Shown here: positions 43,958 through 53,649 of the stretch, piece by piece
Numbering within the stretch: the first letter of the stretch is position 1
Layout: every line of letters starts with the position of its first letter
NCBI GenBank assembly: GCA_036337715.1
Contig: JAYZDS010000007.1
Location: 1-64,000, forward strand
Origin: JAURNZ01 sp036337715
Lineage (GTDB): Bacteria > Pseudomonadota > Gammaproteobacteria > Comchoanobacterales > Comchoanobacteraceae
DNA length: 64,000 nucleotides
Direction: 5' to 3'
Program-made: the position numbers and the translations under genes
The notes under the pieces: generated by a model
The model's database searches: none
What the model saw: the letters and a program-made list of their open reading frames with translations, nothing else
What the model was told of the DNA's origin: nothing

Positions 43958-45742
43958 TTAAGTTTCCGTTTTAATGATGTTAAGCCCCAATTCTAAATAT
44001 TGTTCTAAAGGTGCTGTAGCGGGTGCTTCACTAAGTAGACAACGGGCATTTTGTGTTTTCGGGAAGGCGATGACATCTCTGATAGAGTCAGATCCTGTTA
44101 AAAGCATGCAGAATCGATCAACCCCAAGAGCAAAACCACCATGAGGTGGCGCGCCAAAGTTAAGTGCTTGGATTAAGTGTCCAAAAGCATTATCAGCTTG
44201 TTGCTGGTTCATCCCAAGAACATCTAAAACAGCATATTGCATTTGAGGTTGATGAATACGAATAGATCCCCCGCCAATTTCATAGCCATTGAGAACTAAG
44301 TCATATGCACGTGCACGACTTTCTAACGGTGCTTTTTTGAACGTTTCTACGTCTATTTCAGTTGGTGCTGTGAATGGATGGTGGCACGCCTGAATATGTT
44401 GGCCTTGTTGATCGTTTGTAACCTCAAACATTGGCCAATCAACTACCCACAGGGGTTTCCATCCAGTCTCAATTAAATTTAAATCTTTCCCGAGGGTGTC
44501 TCTAAGTGCGCTCATTGTTTGGCATACGGTTGCATCTGTGCCCGCGCCAAAGAAAATAATGTCACCGTCTTTGGCATCGACTGCTGAAAGGACATTGTCA
44601 ATTGTTTTTTCTGGAATAAATTTTAATAATGGTGATTGTAAGCCTGTCTTAAGGTCATTGCGTTGGTTTACTTTAATATATGCAAGACCTTTGGCACCTA
44701 ACTGACTGACCATTTTTGTATAGTCATCTAGTTTTTTTCTAGATAATTGATCTATGCTGTTGGGTGCTTTTAGGGCAACCACTCTATGTTTTTCTTGGTT
44801 AGCTGGATCAGTGAATACTTTAAAGCCACAATCTTTAACCAACTCGTTAATGATAATTAGCTTCAAAGGATTACGCAAATCAGGTTTGTCGGAACCAAAC
44901 TGATCCATTACATCATCATATTTGTATACAGGAAATGAACTTGGCAACACAACATTTAAGTCTTGGCATGTATTTCTGATGATGTCCTCAACGGTATTCA
45001 TGACTTGTTTTTCATCAACAAATGCCATTTCTAAATCTAGTTGAGTAAATTCTGGTTGACGATCAGCACGAAGATCTTCGTCTCTAAAACATCTTACAAT
45101 TTGATAATAACGATCAAATCCACTGATCATTAAGATTTGTTTTAAAACTTGCGGAGACTGAGGCAGGGCATAACAATGTCCTGGTTGTGTGCGGCTTGGT
45201 ACTAAATAGTCTCGCGCGCCCTCAGGTGTTGGTTTTGTTAGTATTGGGGTCTCAATATCTACAAATGTCGCTTCTTCACAGTATTGGCGCAACTTTGCCA
45301 TTGCTTTGGCACGTAAACGAATATTATTTTGCATTAATGGACGTCTTAGATCCATAAAACGGTAAGCTAATCGAGTATCTTCTTTAGGCAAGTGGTAATC
45401 ATCCCCAATTGAAAATGGAGGAGATTTAGCATGGTTATGAATGATCATATTGGTCGCTACAACCTCATAAGCACCGGTAGGGATTTTGTCATTGATTGTT
45501 TCTTTAGTTCGATGACGAACTTCGCCCTCAATAGTGATGACAGCTTCAGCCCTTAATGTTTCGGATTTTTTAAAAACATCAGCTTGCTCAGGATTGCAGA
45601 CAACTTGAACAAATCCTGTATGATCACGTAAGTCGACAAAAATAACGCCACCATGGTCACGTCGGTATTGAACCCAGCCATTTAAGGTAATTTTTTTTGA
45701 AATGTCTTTTTCGCCTACTAAGCCACAATAATGTTCACGCAT
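43958..45742 (-). CDS. aspS: Aspartyl-tRNA synthetase
   Basis: This class II synthetase of 594 residues is the normal bacterial length, including the GAD insertion domain. The N-terminal OB fold has LNGWVQYRRDHGGVIFVDLRDHTG. Motif 2 is RYYQIVRCFRDEDLRADRQPEFTQLDLEM and motif 3 GGFALGVDRFCMLLTGSDSIRDVIAFPKT. The QSPQ flipping loop is present (LPQSPQVLKQ). Whether it is discriminating or also charges tRNA-Asn cannot be decided from the window; I see no gatCAB here. Confidence 0.96.
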   Translation of the reverse strand: MREHYCGLVGEKDISKKITLNGWVQYRRDHGGVIFVDLRDHTGFVQVVCNPEQADVFKKSETLRAEAVITIEGEVRHRTKETINDKIPTGAYEVVATNMIIHNHAKSPPFSIGDDYHLPKEDTRLAYRFMDLRRPLMQNNIRLRAKAMAKLRQYCEEATFVDIETPILTKPTPEGARDYLVPSRTQPGHCYALPQSPQVLKQILMISGFDRYYQIVRCFRDEDLRADRQPEFTQLDLEMAFVDEKQVMNTVEDIIRNTCQDLNVVLPSSFPVYKYDDVMDQFGSDKPDLRNPLKLIIINELVKDCGFKVFTDPANQEKHRVVALKAPNSIDQLSRKKLDDYTKMVSQLGAKGLAYIKVNQRNDLKTGLQSPLLKFIPEKTIDNVLSAVDAKDGDIIFFGAGTDATVCQTMSALRDTLGKDLNLIETGWKPLWVVDWPMFEVTNDQQGQHIQACHHPFTAPTEIDVETFKKAPLESRARAYDLVLNGYEIGGGSIRIHQPQMQYAVLDVLGMNQQQADNAFGHLIQALNFGAPPHGGFALGVDRFCMLLTGSDSIRDVIAFPKTQNARCLLSEAPATAPLEQYLELGLNIIKTET

Positions 45743-45773
45743 AAAGGTTCCTTTATTTATTAATTGTTACTAT

Positions 45774-46403
45774 TTATTCACCATTATTATCTTTTGGATT
45801 AATAATGCCAAGTGAGATAACCCATTTAAATGCTTCCTCTGTAGAAAGGTCAATGGGTCGAATATCTTTTTTGGGTACTATCACGATGAAACCAGAAGTT
45901 GGGTTTGGTGTTGTAGGAATATAGACTGATATATATTTTCCATCAGAGAATGATGATGTGCCGAAGTCTTCTGTTGATTCATTGGTAATGAAGGCGACAC
46001 TCCACATATCTCTTCTTGGGTATTCAACTAGAACAACCTCATTAAAAGTTTTTGCTTCTGATGAAAAAAGTGCATTCATCGATTGTTTTGATGCATTATA
46101 GACTGAACGAATAAGAGGGATTTTTTTAAGTAACTTTTCCCATGCTGCAACAACCTTTTTGCCAATATATAGATTAACAGACCAACCAGATAATAAAATA
46201 AGTATTAGTATGAAAAGTACATTGATGCCAGGAATAGGGATGCCAATATAAGTTTCTGGTAGATAACCACTAGGAATTAAATCAAATAAGTGGCCAACTA
46301 ACTGTAAGACAAACCTTACGATAAAAACCGTAATGATGAGTGGGACCCAGAATAAAAGGCCAGATAGAAAAGTTTTACGTAGCGATGATGAAAAATGACT
46401 CAT
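45774..46403 (-). CDS. DUF502 family inner-membrane protein
   Basis: The 209-residue protein has two N-terminal membrane helices (about 12-35 and 60-80) and the conserved DUF502 features: LFWVPLIITVFIVRF, IPGINVLFILILILLSGW, IPLIRSVYNASKQSMNALFS, PTTPNPTSGFIVIVPKKDI. The function is unknown; some members help cell-envelope homeostasis or permeability. The position between fmdB and aspS is conserved in gammaproteobacteria. Confidence 0.9.
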   Translation of the reverse strand: MSHFSSSLRKTFLSGLLFWVPLIITVFIVRFVLQLVGHLFDLIPSGYLPETYIGIPIPGINVLFILILILLSGWSVNLYIGKKVVAAWEKLLKKIPLIRSVYNASKQSMNALFSSEAKTFNEVVLVEYPRRDMWSVAFITNESTEDFGTSSFSDGKYISVYIPTTPNPTSGFIVIVPKKDIRPIDLSTEEAFKWVISLGIINPKDNNGE

Positions 46404-46405
46404 GA

Positions 46406-46618
46406 CTAGGATTTCGTCTCATTTGTATTTGCTCTGGGTTTAAAGTAATTATCTTTGTACCATCCGCCGCCTTTTAAAACAAATCCAGTTGCAAAAAGTT
46501 GCTTTTTAAGACTGTCGCTATTACAGGTTGGGCAAGTAATGAGTGGTGCGGCATTGATTTTTTGTAGTGCTTCATGACGGTAGCCGCAAGATTGGCATTC
46601 ATATTGATTTAATGGCAT
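46406..46618 (-). CDS. FmdB-type zinc-ribbon protein
   Basis: This 70-residue regulator-like protein has two CxxC pairs for one zinc (YECQSCGYRHE and ITCPTCNSDSLKK) and the usual FVLKGGGWYKDNY ending. Members were named after a putative regulator in methylotrophs, but the function remains unclear. It is the first gene of the leftward aspS-yebC-ruvCAB operon, and DUF502 follows after 2 bases. Confidence 0.9.
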   Translation of the reverse strand: MPLNQYECQSCGYRHEALQKINAAPLITCPTCNSDSLKKQLFATGFVLKGGGWYKDNYFKPRANTNETKS

Positions 46619-46637
46619 AGTATTACCTGTAGTTGCT

Positions 46638-46666
46638 TATATATAACATGTTATATAATAAAGCAA
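46638..46666 (-). promoter_or_regulatory. Promoter of the fmdB-aspS-ruv operon with an 18-bp palindrome
   Basis: On the minus strand TTGCTT (46666-46661), a 17-base spacer and TATATA (46643-46638) form the promoter. The perfect palindrome TATATAACATGTTATATA (46640-46657) fills most of the spacer and reaches into the -10 box, a classic repressor site. The core AACATGTT is separate in sequence from the other palindromes found here. Confidence 0.6.
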
Positions 46667-46774
46667 AAATATTTTTTTGTTAAGTTTTTTCTATCAGAAC
46701 CTTGCTTTAGTGAAGGTTTTTTACAGTGGGGAAGATATATAATCTTACTTCTATCGTTAAATATTACATAAATT

Positions 46775-47029
46775 ATGCAAGACAATAACCCAAAAACATT
46801 ATTAACTAAAGCAGTTCATCAAGCTGTAGATAGGTATTTTTCAAAAGTTGACGACTATGAATTAGCTGATTTACATGGTTTGGTCACTGATGAGGTCGAG
46901 AAGATTTTATTATGTTATGTTTGGAAATATACACAGGGAAACAAGAGTAGAATGTCAAGAATACTGGGCCTATCGCGTGTCACCCTAACCAAAAAGCTTC
47001 ACAAAATAGCAGGTTTTTTAGATGATTAA
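46775..47029 (+). CDS. fis: Fis-family DNA-binding protein
   Basis: The 84-residue protein has the Fis/NtrC C-terminal helix-turn-helix: LCYVWKYTQGNKSRMSRILGLSRVTLTKKLHKI. The preceding helices (LHGLVTDEVEKILL) match Fis dimer helices. Fis is a nucleoid protein and global regulator in gammaproteobacteria; in Legionella Fis paralogues help control virulence genes. A TATAAT at 46738-46743 lies about 30 bases upstream. Unusually, it overlaps the aldolase gene by 8 bases rather than following dusB. Confidence 0.9.
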   Translation: MQDNNPKTLLTKAVHQAVDRYFSKVDDYELADLHGLVTDEVEKILLCYVWKYTQGNKSRMSRILGLSRVTLTKKLHKIAGFLDD

Positions 47030-47777
47030 AACAAGGCTAAAAAAAGTTGATGAAATTAAACATGATTTGGCATTTGCTCATCAGTTGTTTGCAGTATTTG
47101 GTTGGGATGATTTAACTTATACCCATTTAACAGCAAGAAATCCTGAGCGAGATAGCTATTTTATCATGCCATTTGGTCATGTATTCTCCGAGGTAACCGC
47201 TGATCAACTTTTAGAAATTGATTTTTCTGGCAAAGTAATTAATGGGAATCCCCGGGCTTATAACCCAACAGGTCATGTCATACATGGTTCAATTTATCAA
47301 ATAAGGCGCGATGTGAATGCAGTGTTTCATTCTCATACACCATGCAATGTTGCTGTTGCAACGCAAACTGATGGTTTATTGCCGATCAGTCAATGGGGGT
47401 TGTTATTTTATGAGCGCTTTGGTTTTCATGAGTATGACTCTCTTGCATTACATGCACAAGTACAAGGTTCACAATTAATCCAGGATTTAGCTGACTACCC
47501 CGTATTATTGATGCGAAATCATGGTGTGGTTGTTGCTGGCAAAGACATTGCTGAATCTTTTTATATGCATTATCATTTGGAGATGGCTTGTCAAACACAG
47601 TGCCGACTTCTGGCTATGGGGCAAACCTTTAGTAAGCCAAGCCATGAAGTGTGTAGACGGTCATGTAAAGATCTCAACAATTTTGAAACACAAAATGGCC
47701 AAAGAGATTGGGCTGCATTGAAACGTAAATATAGACATTTAGACAAATCATTTTTTAATTGCGAAGGTGAATTATGA
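47022..47777 (+). CDS. Class II aldolase/adducin-family protein
   Basis: The 251-residue protein has the zinc-binding histidines of class II aldolases (VFHSHTPCNVAVA and LLMRNHGVVVAG) and the N-terminal GWDDLTYTHLTARNP. Members include fuculose- and ribulose-phosphate aldolases/epimerases and proteins of unknown role. The substrate is uncertain; it is similar in layout to proteobacterial adducin-like proteins without a sugar-phosphate operon. It sits between fis and putA, overlapping both (8 and 4 bases). Confidence 0.87.
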   Translation: MIKTRLKKVDEIKHDLAFAHQLFAVFGWDDLTYTHLTARNPERDSYFIMPFGHVFSEVTADQLLEIDFSGKVINGNPRAYNPTGHVIHGSIYQIRRDVNAVFHSHTPCNVAVATQTDGLLPISQWGLLFYERFGFHEYDSLALHAQVQGSQLIQDLADYPVLLMRNHGVVVAGKDIAESFYMHYHLEMACQTQCRLLAMGQTFSKPSHEVCRRSCKDLNNFETQNGQRDWAALKRKYRHLDKSFFNCEGEL

Positions 47778-50700
47778 GTTATGATAATCAGTATAGTTTT
47801 GTAGATGAAAATCATTTTAATGATGTGATCGATGTTTCGGATATTCAAAAATATTATCGAAGTTCAGAAAAGGCAATGACACAGTTGCTATTTTCATCCT
47901 TAAGCAATAACGATCTTGCAAGAAAAAAGATTCACAAAGAAGCAAAAACTTTGATTAAAACAATTCGTGAAAAACCATTGAGCTCATTAAGTATTGAGGG
48001 TTTGCTCTTGCAATATAACCTTAATTCTGAAGAGGGCATTGCTTTAATGTGTCTTGCAGAAGCTTTATTAAGGGTACCTGACGTCACAACAATAAACCAA
48101 TTGATTGAAGATAAACTTGGCACGCCAGATTGGTCTAAAGGTCAAGAAAGTCAGTCTACTTTGGGTCACGCAATGCAATGGGGACTAATTTTAACTGGGA
48201 AAGTTTTAAATAAAACAGATGATCTTAAATACATGCAAAATGTTTTGAAAAAAGTAGTTGCTAAACTTGGTCAACCTGCTTTACGTCAGGCAATAAACAA
48301 GTTTATGCGCGTTTTTGCTAGTCAATTTGTTTTAGGCGAGACATTGCCAAAGGCGCTGAAGGTTGCGAAAAAAGGCGAAACATCTGGATACTGTTACAGC
48401 TATGATATGCTCGGCGAAGCAGCACTTACTGAAAATGATGCTCAAAATTATTTTGAAAGCTATATTGATGCCATCAAAGCCATTCCAAGGGATGATACTA
48501 AGTCTATCTATGATAGACCAGGAATATCTGTCAAGATATCAGCTATTTTCGAGCGTTATGAGACAAGTCAGCACGACAATGTAATGAATACTGTACTACC
48601 AAGGTTGAAAGTTCTTTGTGCTTTAGCAAAGGATCATCACATAGGGCTTGTGATTGACGCTGAAGAAGCTGATAGACTCATTTTATCTTTAGAATTATTG
48701 GATAAATTAATGGCAGATCAATCATTAGATGATTGGTTTGGATTAGGCTTAGCAGTTCAAGCGTATCAAAAAAGATCCATGGCAGTTGTTCAATGGTTAA
48801 CAAAACGAGCACGAAAGTATCAGAGACGCTTAATGGTTCGGTTAGTGAAAGGTGCTTACTGGGATACAGAGATTAAAGAAGCACAAGTGATGGGGCTTGA
48901 TGATTATCCTGTATATACTGAGAAAGAACATACTGACCTTGCATATTTGGCATGCGCTCACAATATGATTCATGCTCAAGATGCTATCTATCCAATGTTT
49001 GCAACTCACAATGTCCTTTCTGTATTAACCATCAAGCATTGGTTAGGAAAAAGAGATGATTTTGAATTTCAACGTTTACATGGCATGGGGGAGCAACTTT
49101 ACAAGCAACTTATGAATCAAACAAAATTGAGGTGTCGAATTTACGCACCTGTTGGTCCTCATGATGATTTGTTGCCGTATTTAGTTAGAAGATTACTTGA
49201 AAATGGTGCAACTTCCTCATTTGTAAATCAAATTGTTGATCAGAATGTACCAATTGATCTTATGCTAGCATCAGATCCACTATTATCAATTGACCCAAAA
49301 TTAAGTCAACCCAACCCAAAAATTCCATTGCCAAGACATTTATTTAAATCAGGGCGTATGAATTCTCTTGGTAAAGATTTGAATAACCATGAAGTGGTTA
49401 TTGACCTATGTCAACAAATGGATGCAATACCCTGGCAAGACCTATCAGTCAAACCGTTAATTGCGGGAGTGAAAAAATTTAACGATGCACAATTGATTAC
49501 TAACCCAGCTAACCGAGAGCATATTCTTGGCCAGGCATTTAAAGCTACTCAAAAAGATGTTAACAAAGCATACGATAATGCAGCAAAGCAATTACCAACA
49601 TGGCAAAAAGTATCTATTGCCGATCGTGCAACACTACTCAGAAAAGTAGCTGATAAATTGGAAGCTAATTATGCAGATTTTATGAGGCTTGTTATCTTAG
49701 AGGCAGGTAAAACTTGGCAGGATGCTGTAGATGAAATCAGAGAAGCGGTAGATTTTTTAAGATACTATGCTGACGAAGCTGAAAAAAGATTGGTTCCTCA
49801 ACTATTAGATGGGCCTACAGGTGAAAGTAATACACTAACTTATGTTGGTAGAGGTATTGCAGTTTGTATTAGTCCATGGAACTTTCCCTTGGCAATTTTT
49901 ATCGGTCAAATAAGTGCAGCATTGGTAGCTGGCAATGTAGTTCTTGCTAAGCCTGCGAATACGACCTTAGGTATTGCAACAAAAATGATTGAGCTTTTCT
50001 ATGAGGCAGGTCTTCCTAAGGCGGCAATTCAAGTATTATTTGGAGACACCAGCCAGGTTGCCAAACCCTTAGTTGCTGATGAAAGAAATGACTTGATCAT
50101 GATGACAGGGTCAACACAAACAGCAAAAGCCATACAACAAACCCTTGCACAACGACCAGGAGCCATCACACCATTAATTGCTGAAACGGGTGGTCAAAAT
50201 GCAATGATTGTTGATTCATCTGCTTTACCTGAACAAGTTGTTGTTGACATTATAGATTCAGGTTTTAGAAGTGCTGGCCAAAGGTGTTCTGCTTGCCGTG
50301 TTGTCTTTGTTCATGAACGCATTGCTGATAAAATCATTTCTATGACAAAAGGGGCTATGCAAGCCTTAAATATTGGCAATCCTCAGTCTTTAAAAACTGA
50401 TATAGGCCCTGTTATTGATCAAGCTGCATTAGAGGGACTACAAACCCATCAGAAATATTTAGATAAAATAGGCGAATGTTTATATCAAATGCCATTGAAT
50501 AATTACTGTAATGATGGCACTTTCTTTGCTCCAGCCTTGTATGAAATAAAGTCATTAAGTGATTTAAAGGGAGAGGTTTTTGGTCCCATTGTGCATCTGA
50601 TTCGTTATGGTAGTAAGGGAATTGACCAGGTCATATCAGACATCAATGCAACCCAATTTGGTTTAACGTTTGGGATTCATAGTCGAATAGAATCCTTTGT

Positions 50701-50920
50701 TGAAAAAGTCGTTGCAAATATCCATGTTGGTAATGTATACGTAAACCGAAATATGATCGGTGCTCAGGTAGGGGTTCAGCCGTTTGGTGGTCAAGGTCTT
50801 TCAGGAACAGGCCCAAAAGCTGGAGGCCCAAACTATTTGCCACGATTGTGTCATGAAAAGACCATTACTATTAATACTGTCGCTGTTGGTGGGAATGTAA
50901 CTCTTATGAGTAAGAGTTAA
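47774..50920 (+). CDS. putA: Bifunctional proline dehydrogenase / P5C dehydrogenase
   Basis: PutA oxidises proline to glutamate in two steps. In the 1048-residue protein the FAD-binding TIM-barrel PRODH domain spans about residues 130-450 (GYCYSYDMLGEAALTE, RPGISVKISAIF, RLVKGAYWDTEIK). The NAD-dependent aldehyde dehydrogenase domain spans about 560-1035, with ISPWNFPLAIFIGQ, LIAETGGQNAMIV and the catalytic cysteine in SAGQRCSACRVV. It lacks the N-terminal ribbon-helix-helix repressor domain of enteric PutA. Proline is a likely carbon and energy source inside a host. It overlaps the aldolase gene by 4 bases. Confidence 0.96.
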   Translation: MSYDNQYSFVDENHFNDVIDVSDIQKYYRSSEKAMTQLLFSSLSNNDLARKKIHKEAKTLIKTIREKPLSSLSIEGLLLQYNLNSEEGIALMCLAEALLRVPDVTTINQLIEDKLGTPDWSKGQESQSTLGHAMQWGLILTGKVLNKTDDLKYMQNVLKKVVAKLGQPALRQAINKFMRVFASQFVLGETLPKALKVAKKGETSGYCYSYDMLGEAALTENDAQNYFESYIDAIKAIPRDDTKSIYDRPGISVKISAIFERYETSQHDNVMNTVLPRLKVLCALAKDHHIGLVIDAEEADRLILSLELLDKLMADQSLDDWFGLGLAVQAYQKRSMAVVQWLTKRARKYQRRLMVRLVKGAYWDTEIKEAQVMGLDDYPVYTEKEHTDLAYLACAHNMIHAQDAIYPMFATHNVLSVLTIKHWLGKRDDFEFQRLHGMGEQLYKQLMNQTKLRCRIYAPVGPHDDLLPYLVRRLLENGATSSFVNQIVDQNVPIDLMLASDPLLSIDPKLSQPNPKIPLPRHLFKSGRMNSLGKDLNNHEVVIDLCQQMDAIPWQDLSVKPLIAGVKKFNDAQLITNPANREHILGQAFKATQKDVNKAYDNAAKQLPTWQKVSIADRATLLRKVADKLEANYADFMRLVILEAGKTWQDAVDEIREAVDFLRYYADEAEKRLVPQLLDGPTGESNTLTYVGRGIAVCISPWNFPLAIFIGQISAALVAGNVVLAKPANTTLGIATKMIELFYEAGLPKAAIQVLFGDTSQVAKPLVADERNDLIMMTGSTQTAKAIQQTLAQRPGAITPLIAETGGQNAMIVDSSALPEQVVVDIIDSGFRSAGQRCSACRVVFVHERIADKIISMTKGAMQALNIGNPQSLKTDIGPVIDQAALEGLQTHQKYLDKIGECLYQMPLNNYCNDGTFFAPALYEIKSLSDLKGEVFGPIVHLIRYGSKGIDQVISDINATQFGLTFGIHSRIESFVEKVVANIHVGNVYVNRNMIGAQVGVQPFGGQGLSGTGPKAGGPNYLPRLCHEKTITINTVAVGGNVTLMSKS

Positions 50921-52200
50921 AGTCTCTTGAAATCGTTTAAATCCATCTCTAAAGAATCATTGTTATTGTTAAGGTAGTTTTCAAAGAGTTGTAAATTTTT
51001 AATGCTAATTTTTTCATCTAAAACATCTAATTTTGTTGTATTTGCAAGCTGTTTACTTTCGATTTGAGCTGTACTAGGTGTATTGCGATAATCCAAGTGC
51101 TTGTGGTTGAAAACTGACAATATATTTTGAAAAAATAAAACAATGTATTGGATAGAAATAAATGTTAGTTCGCAACATATATCAATTGTCCTGAGTGTAA
51201 AGTACTTAATTACATTAATTGTTTGATAAAGTATTCCGTAATAATTTTTATGTTTGTTTAAGTATATTGCATATGCTTCGTCATCATAAAGCTTTTCAAT
51301 CGGGGTACCCCATACCGCATCTTTACCAAATATAAACATTGGTATGTTTAAATATATTGCAAATAGCACAAGACAATCAGTTTTTAGAAGGGAATCATTA
51401 GATGTTTTTGATACTAATGCACTTGCTATAAAGGGCACTGTTATAAACCAAATATTTAAAATAAAAATAGGGCCAAGAGAGAGAAAGTAAATAGAGTTCT
51501 GAAAAAATGTTAATATAGTAGAAACACCATATTTAAGCGCATTCCGTGCCGATAGGTAACTTTTTGTTGACATTAAGTTTGTGATAAAAAATATTCTCTT
51601 TAATTTTCGGTTTAGGTCTGAAGAGTTAAAACGCAGGGCAGTTTGATTAAGGCGATTATCAACTGATTCATCTATATCTATAAAGAATTTAATTATTTTT
51701 GCAAAATTGAATACTTTTTCGTCGTATATGACATCGTTGAGAGCACCATTTTCAAGAAATTTTAGATAGTGATGGATGGTTTTTCCTTTTGGTAAGCTAA
51801 TTTTTTTTGCCACAAGAGAGAAAAAGTTTGAGATCAAATGAAATGGCATCAAAAGCGTTAATGTGAGGCACAGTTGTATGATTTTCAAAAGAAAGTTTAA
51901 TACATATACAAAGTATAATAGACCATAGTAAGTTGGTTTTTTTTGAATGTCTTTTTCATCATTTATGATCCAAGTAATGGAGTATATTTGATTGTAAATT
52001 TTTTTAACTAGGAGTTGTTCTAATTTTCCAAGATAAAAATTTATAGCTTGAATGCCAATATTGATTGATTGAATTAATATATTTAGCGTTAACCTAACAA
52101 AGATATATAAACTAAATGGTATGGACATTAAGAAAAATGGTGTGTGAATCAAAAAGTAATTGATATAGTCGGCATTTGTTTTGTAGGGAAGTTCTTGCAT
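50917..52200 (-). CDS. Unknown multi-pass membrane protein resembling the bamA-skp cluster
   Basis: The 427-residue protein is unrecognised. Hydrophobic segments lie near residues 18-50, 88-130, 225-270, 285-300 and 335-365, with a polar helical middle and a hydrophilic C-terminal tail of about 60 residues ending NNNNDSLEMDLNDFKRL. Size, segment spacing and Phe/Ile/Asn/Lys-rich composition resemble genes A-C at 29882-33524. True homology needs a profile comparison. It converges on putA with a 4-base overlap and stands alone, so it probably has its own promoter. The acidic tail would fit a Dot/Icm substrate. Confidence 0.65.
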   Translation of the reverse strand: MQELPYKTNADYINYFLIHTPFFLMSIPFSLYIFVRLTLNILIQSINIGIQAINFYLGKLEQLLVKKIYNQIYSITWIINDEKDIQKKPTYYGLLYFVYVLNFLLKIIQLCLTLTLLMPFHLISNFFSLVAKKISLPKGKTIHHYLKFLENGALNDVIYDEKVFNFAKIIKFFIDIDESVDNRLNQTALRFNSSDLNRKLKRIFFITNLMSTKSYLSARNALKYGVSTILTFFQNSIYFLSLGPIFILNIWFITVPFIASALVSKTSNDSLLKTDCLVLFAIYLNIPMFIFGKDAVWGTPIEKLYDDEAYAIYLNKHKNYYGILYQTINVIKYFTLRTIDICCELTFISIQYIVLFFQNILSVFNHKHLDYRNTPSTAQIESKQLANTTKLDVLDEKISIKNLQLFENYLNNNNDSLEMDLNDFKRL

Positions 52201-52274
52201 AAAATTACTTAAAAATAAATGTTATGTTTTAATATCTATCATGATATTTTAATTTTCAAACTAAAACAAATACT

Positions 52275-53603
52275 TTAGTTACTGTTAGTCATTGAAAAAA
52301 CCTTATTTCTCAAAAGCCAAAGCGCTATTAGGTTGGGTAGACACATCAAACCATTAAAGGTATCCGCTAGTTCCCAGATTAAATCTACTTTAATTAAGGC
52401 GCCAAATACGATGCAAACCCCAATAAACCATTGAAACAATATTGTTTGGTTATTTTTTGTTAAATATTTAAAATTAACTTCTGCAAAATAATACCAGCCA
52501 AGGATGGTTGAGAATGCAAAAAATAATAATGTGATAGCGATGAGTGATTCGCCATATTTTGGGAAAACATCACTAAACGCACTTTGGGTTAAATTAATAG
52601 AAGTTATCCACATATTACTTGGGTATTGCATCATGTCTAAGTATGTTTGAGAGGTTAATATCACCAAAGCAGTCAGTGTTAATACCACAAAAGTATCAAA
52701 GAAAACGCTGAAAATAGCTAGCTCTCCTTGATCACTTGGTTTTTTTGCGTTAGCTGCAGCATGCGCATGAGGTGTAGAACCCATACCAGCCTCATTTGAA
52801 AACAATCCTCGTGCAACACCATAGCGCATGGCCTCCTTCATACTAACACCAATTAAACCACCAGCTGCTGATTGAGTTGAAAACGCAGTTGTGAAAATAT
52901 TTTTTAAAGCAGGGTATACAAAATCAGCTCTATAAATTAAAACAATGAAACAACCTATTAAATAAAAAATTGCCATGGAAGGAACGATCTTTTCGCAAAT
53001 GGATGCGATTCTTTTTACACCGCCTTGAATAATTAAAAGTAATGTGACGGCTATTAATAAACCACTGACCAATAAAGGCATCTTAAAGGCATGGTAAAAG
53101 GCATGGCCAATTGAATTTGCTTGAACCATACATCCAATGCAACCTAATGCAATGATTGTGCTTATGGCAAATAAATTTGCAAGCATGGGTTTATTGAGGC
53201 CGCGAGAAATATAATAAGCAGGGCCACCAATAAAAGTATTGCCTGTCTTGATTCTATATATTTGAGCCAAAATACTTTCTGCGTAAATAGTACCCATCCC
53301 AAAAAAGGCACTAAGCCACATCCAAAAAATAGCACCGGGTCCACCGGAGACAATTGCAGTAGCTGCACCCGCTAAATTACCTGTTCCAACTTGAGCAGCT
53401 ATCGCTGTTGCAAGGGCTTGTCGAGAAGAGATGCCAATATTATTATCCACAGAAGTTTTGCAAAATAAGCTTAGTATGGTTTTAGGTAAAGTGAATATTT
53501 GTATTAATTTAAGTTTGTAAGTATAAAATATACCGACAGCTAGAAGTCCATAGAGTAACAAGTAGTCCCAAAGGAAATGATTTATAAGTACAATAATATT
53601 CAT
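52275..53603 (-). CDS. Sodium:alanine/glycine symporter (AgcS family)
   Basis: The 442-residue transporter has about 11 helices and the family signature GTGNLAGAATAIVSGGPGAIFWMW, plus AMRYGVARGLFSNEAGMGSTPHAHAAA. AgcS proteins take up alanine or glycine with Na+. With PutA and the M16C peptidase it suggests use of host amino acids. The gene is monocistronic, between the unknown membrane gene and a small unknown. Confidence 0.92.
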   Translation of the reverse strand: MNIIVLINHFLWDYLLLYGLLAVGIFYTYKLKLIQIFTLPKTILSLFCKTSVDNNIGISSRQALATAIAAQVGTGNLAGAATAIVSGGPGAIFWMWLSAFFGMGTIYAESILAQIYRIKTGNTFIGGPAYYISRGLNKPMLANLFAISTIIALGCIGCMVQANSIGHAFYHAFKMPLLVSGLLIAVTLLLIIQGGVKRIASICEKIVPSMAIFYLIGCFIVLIYRADFVYPALKNIFTTAFSTQSAAGGLIGVSMKEAMRYGVARGLFSNEAGMGSTPHAHAAANAKKPSDQGELAIFSVFFDTFVVLTLTALVILTSQTYLDMMQYPSNMWITSINLTQSAFSDVFPKYGESLIAITLLFFAFSTILGWYYFAEVNFKYLTKNNQTILFQWFIGVCIVFGALIKVDLIWELADTFNGLMCLPNLIALWLLRNKVFSMTNSN

Positions 53604-53649
53604 GAATTTGGATCATAACAGATTAAAATCACATAAGCCATAGATGGCA

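Noticed and set aside
46698..46722. AACCTT/AAGGTT hairpin followed by T-run between fmdB and fis
   Set aside because: No rightward gene ends nearby, and a promoter for fis seems to lie downstream of it. It looks like a terminator but has nothing to terminate; it may be chance in AT-rich DNA.
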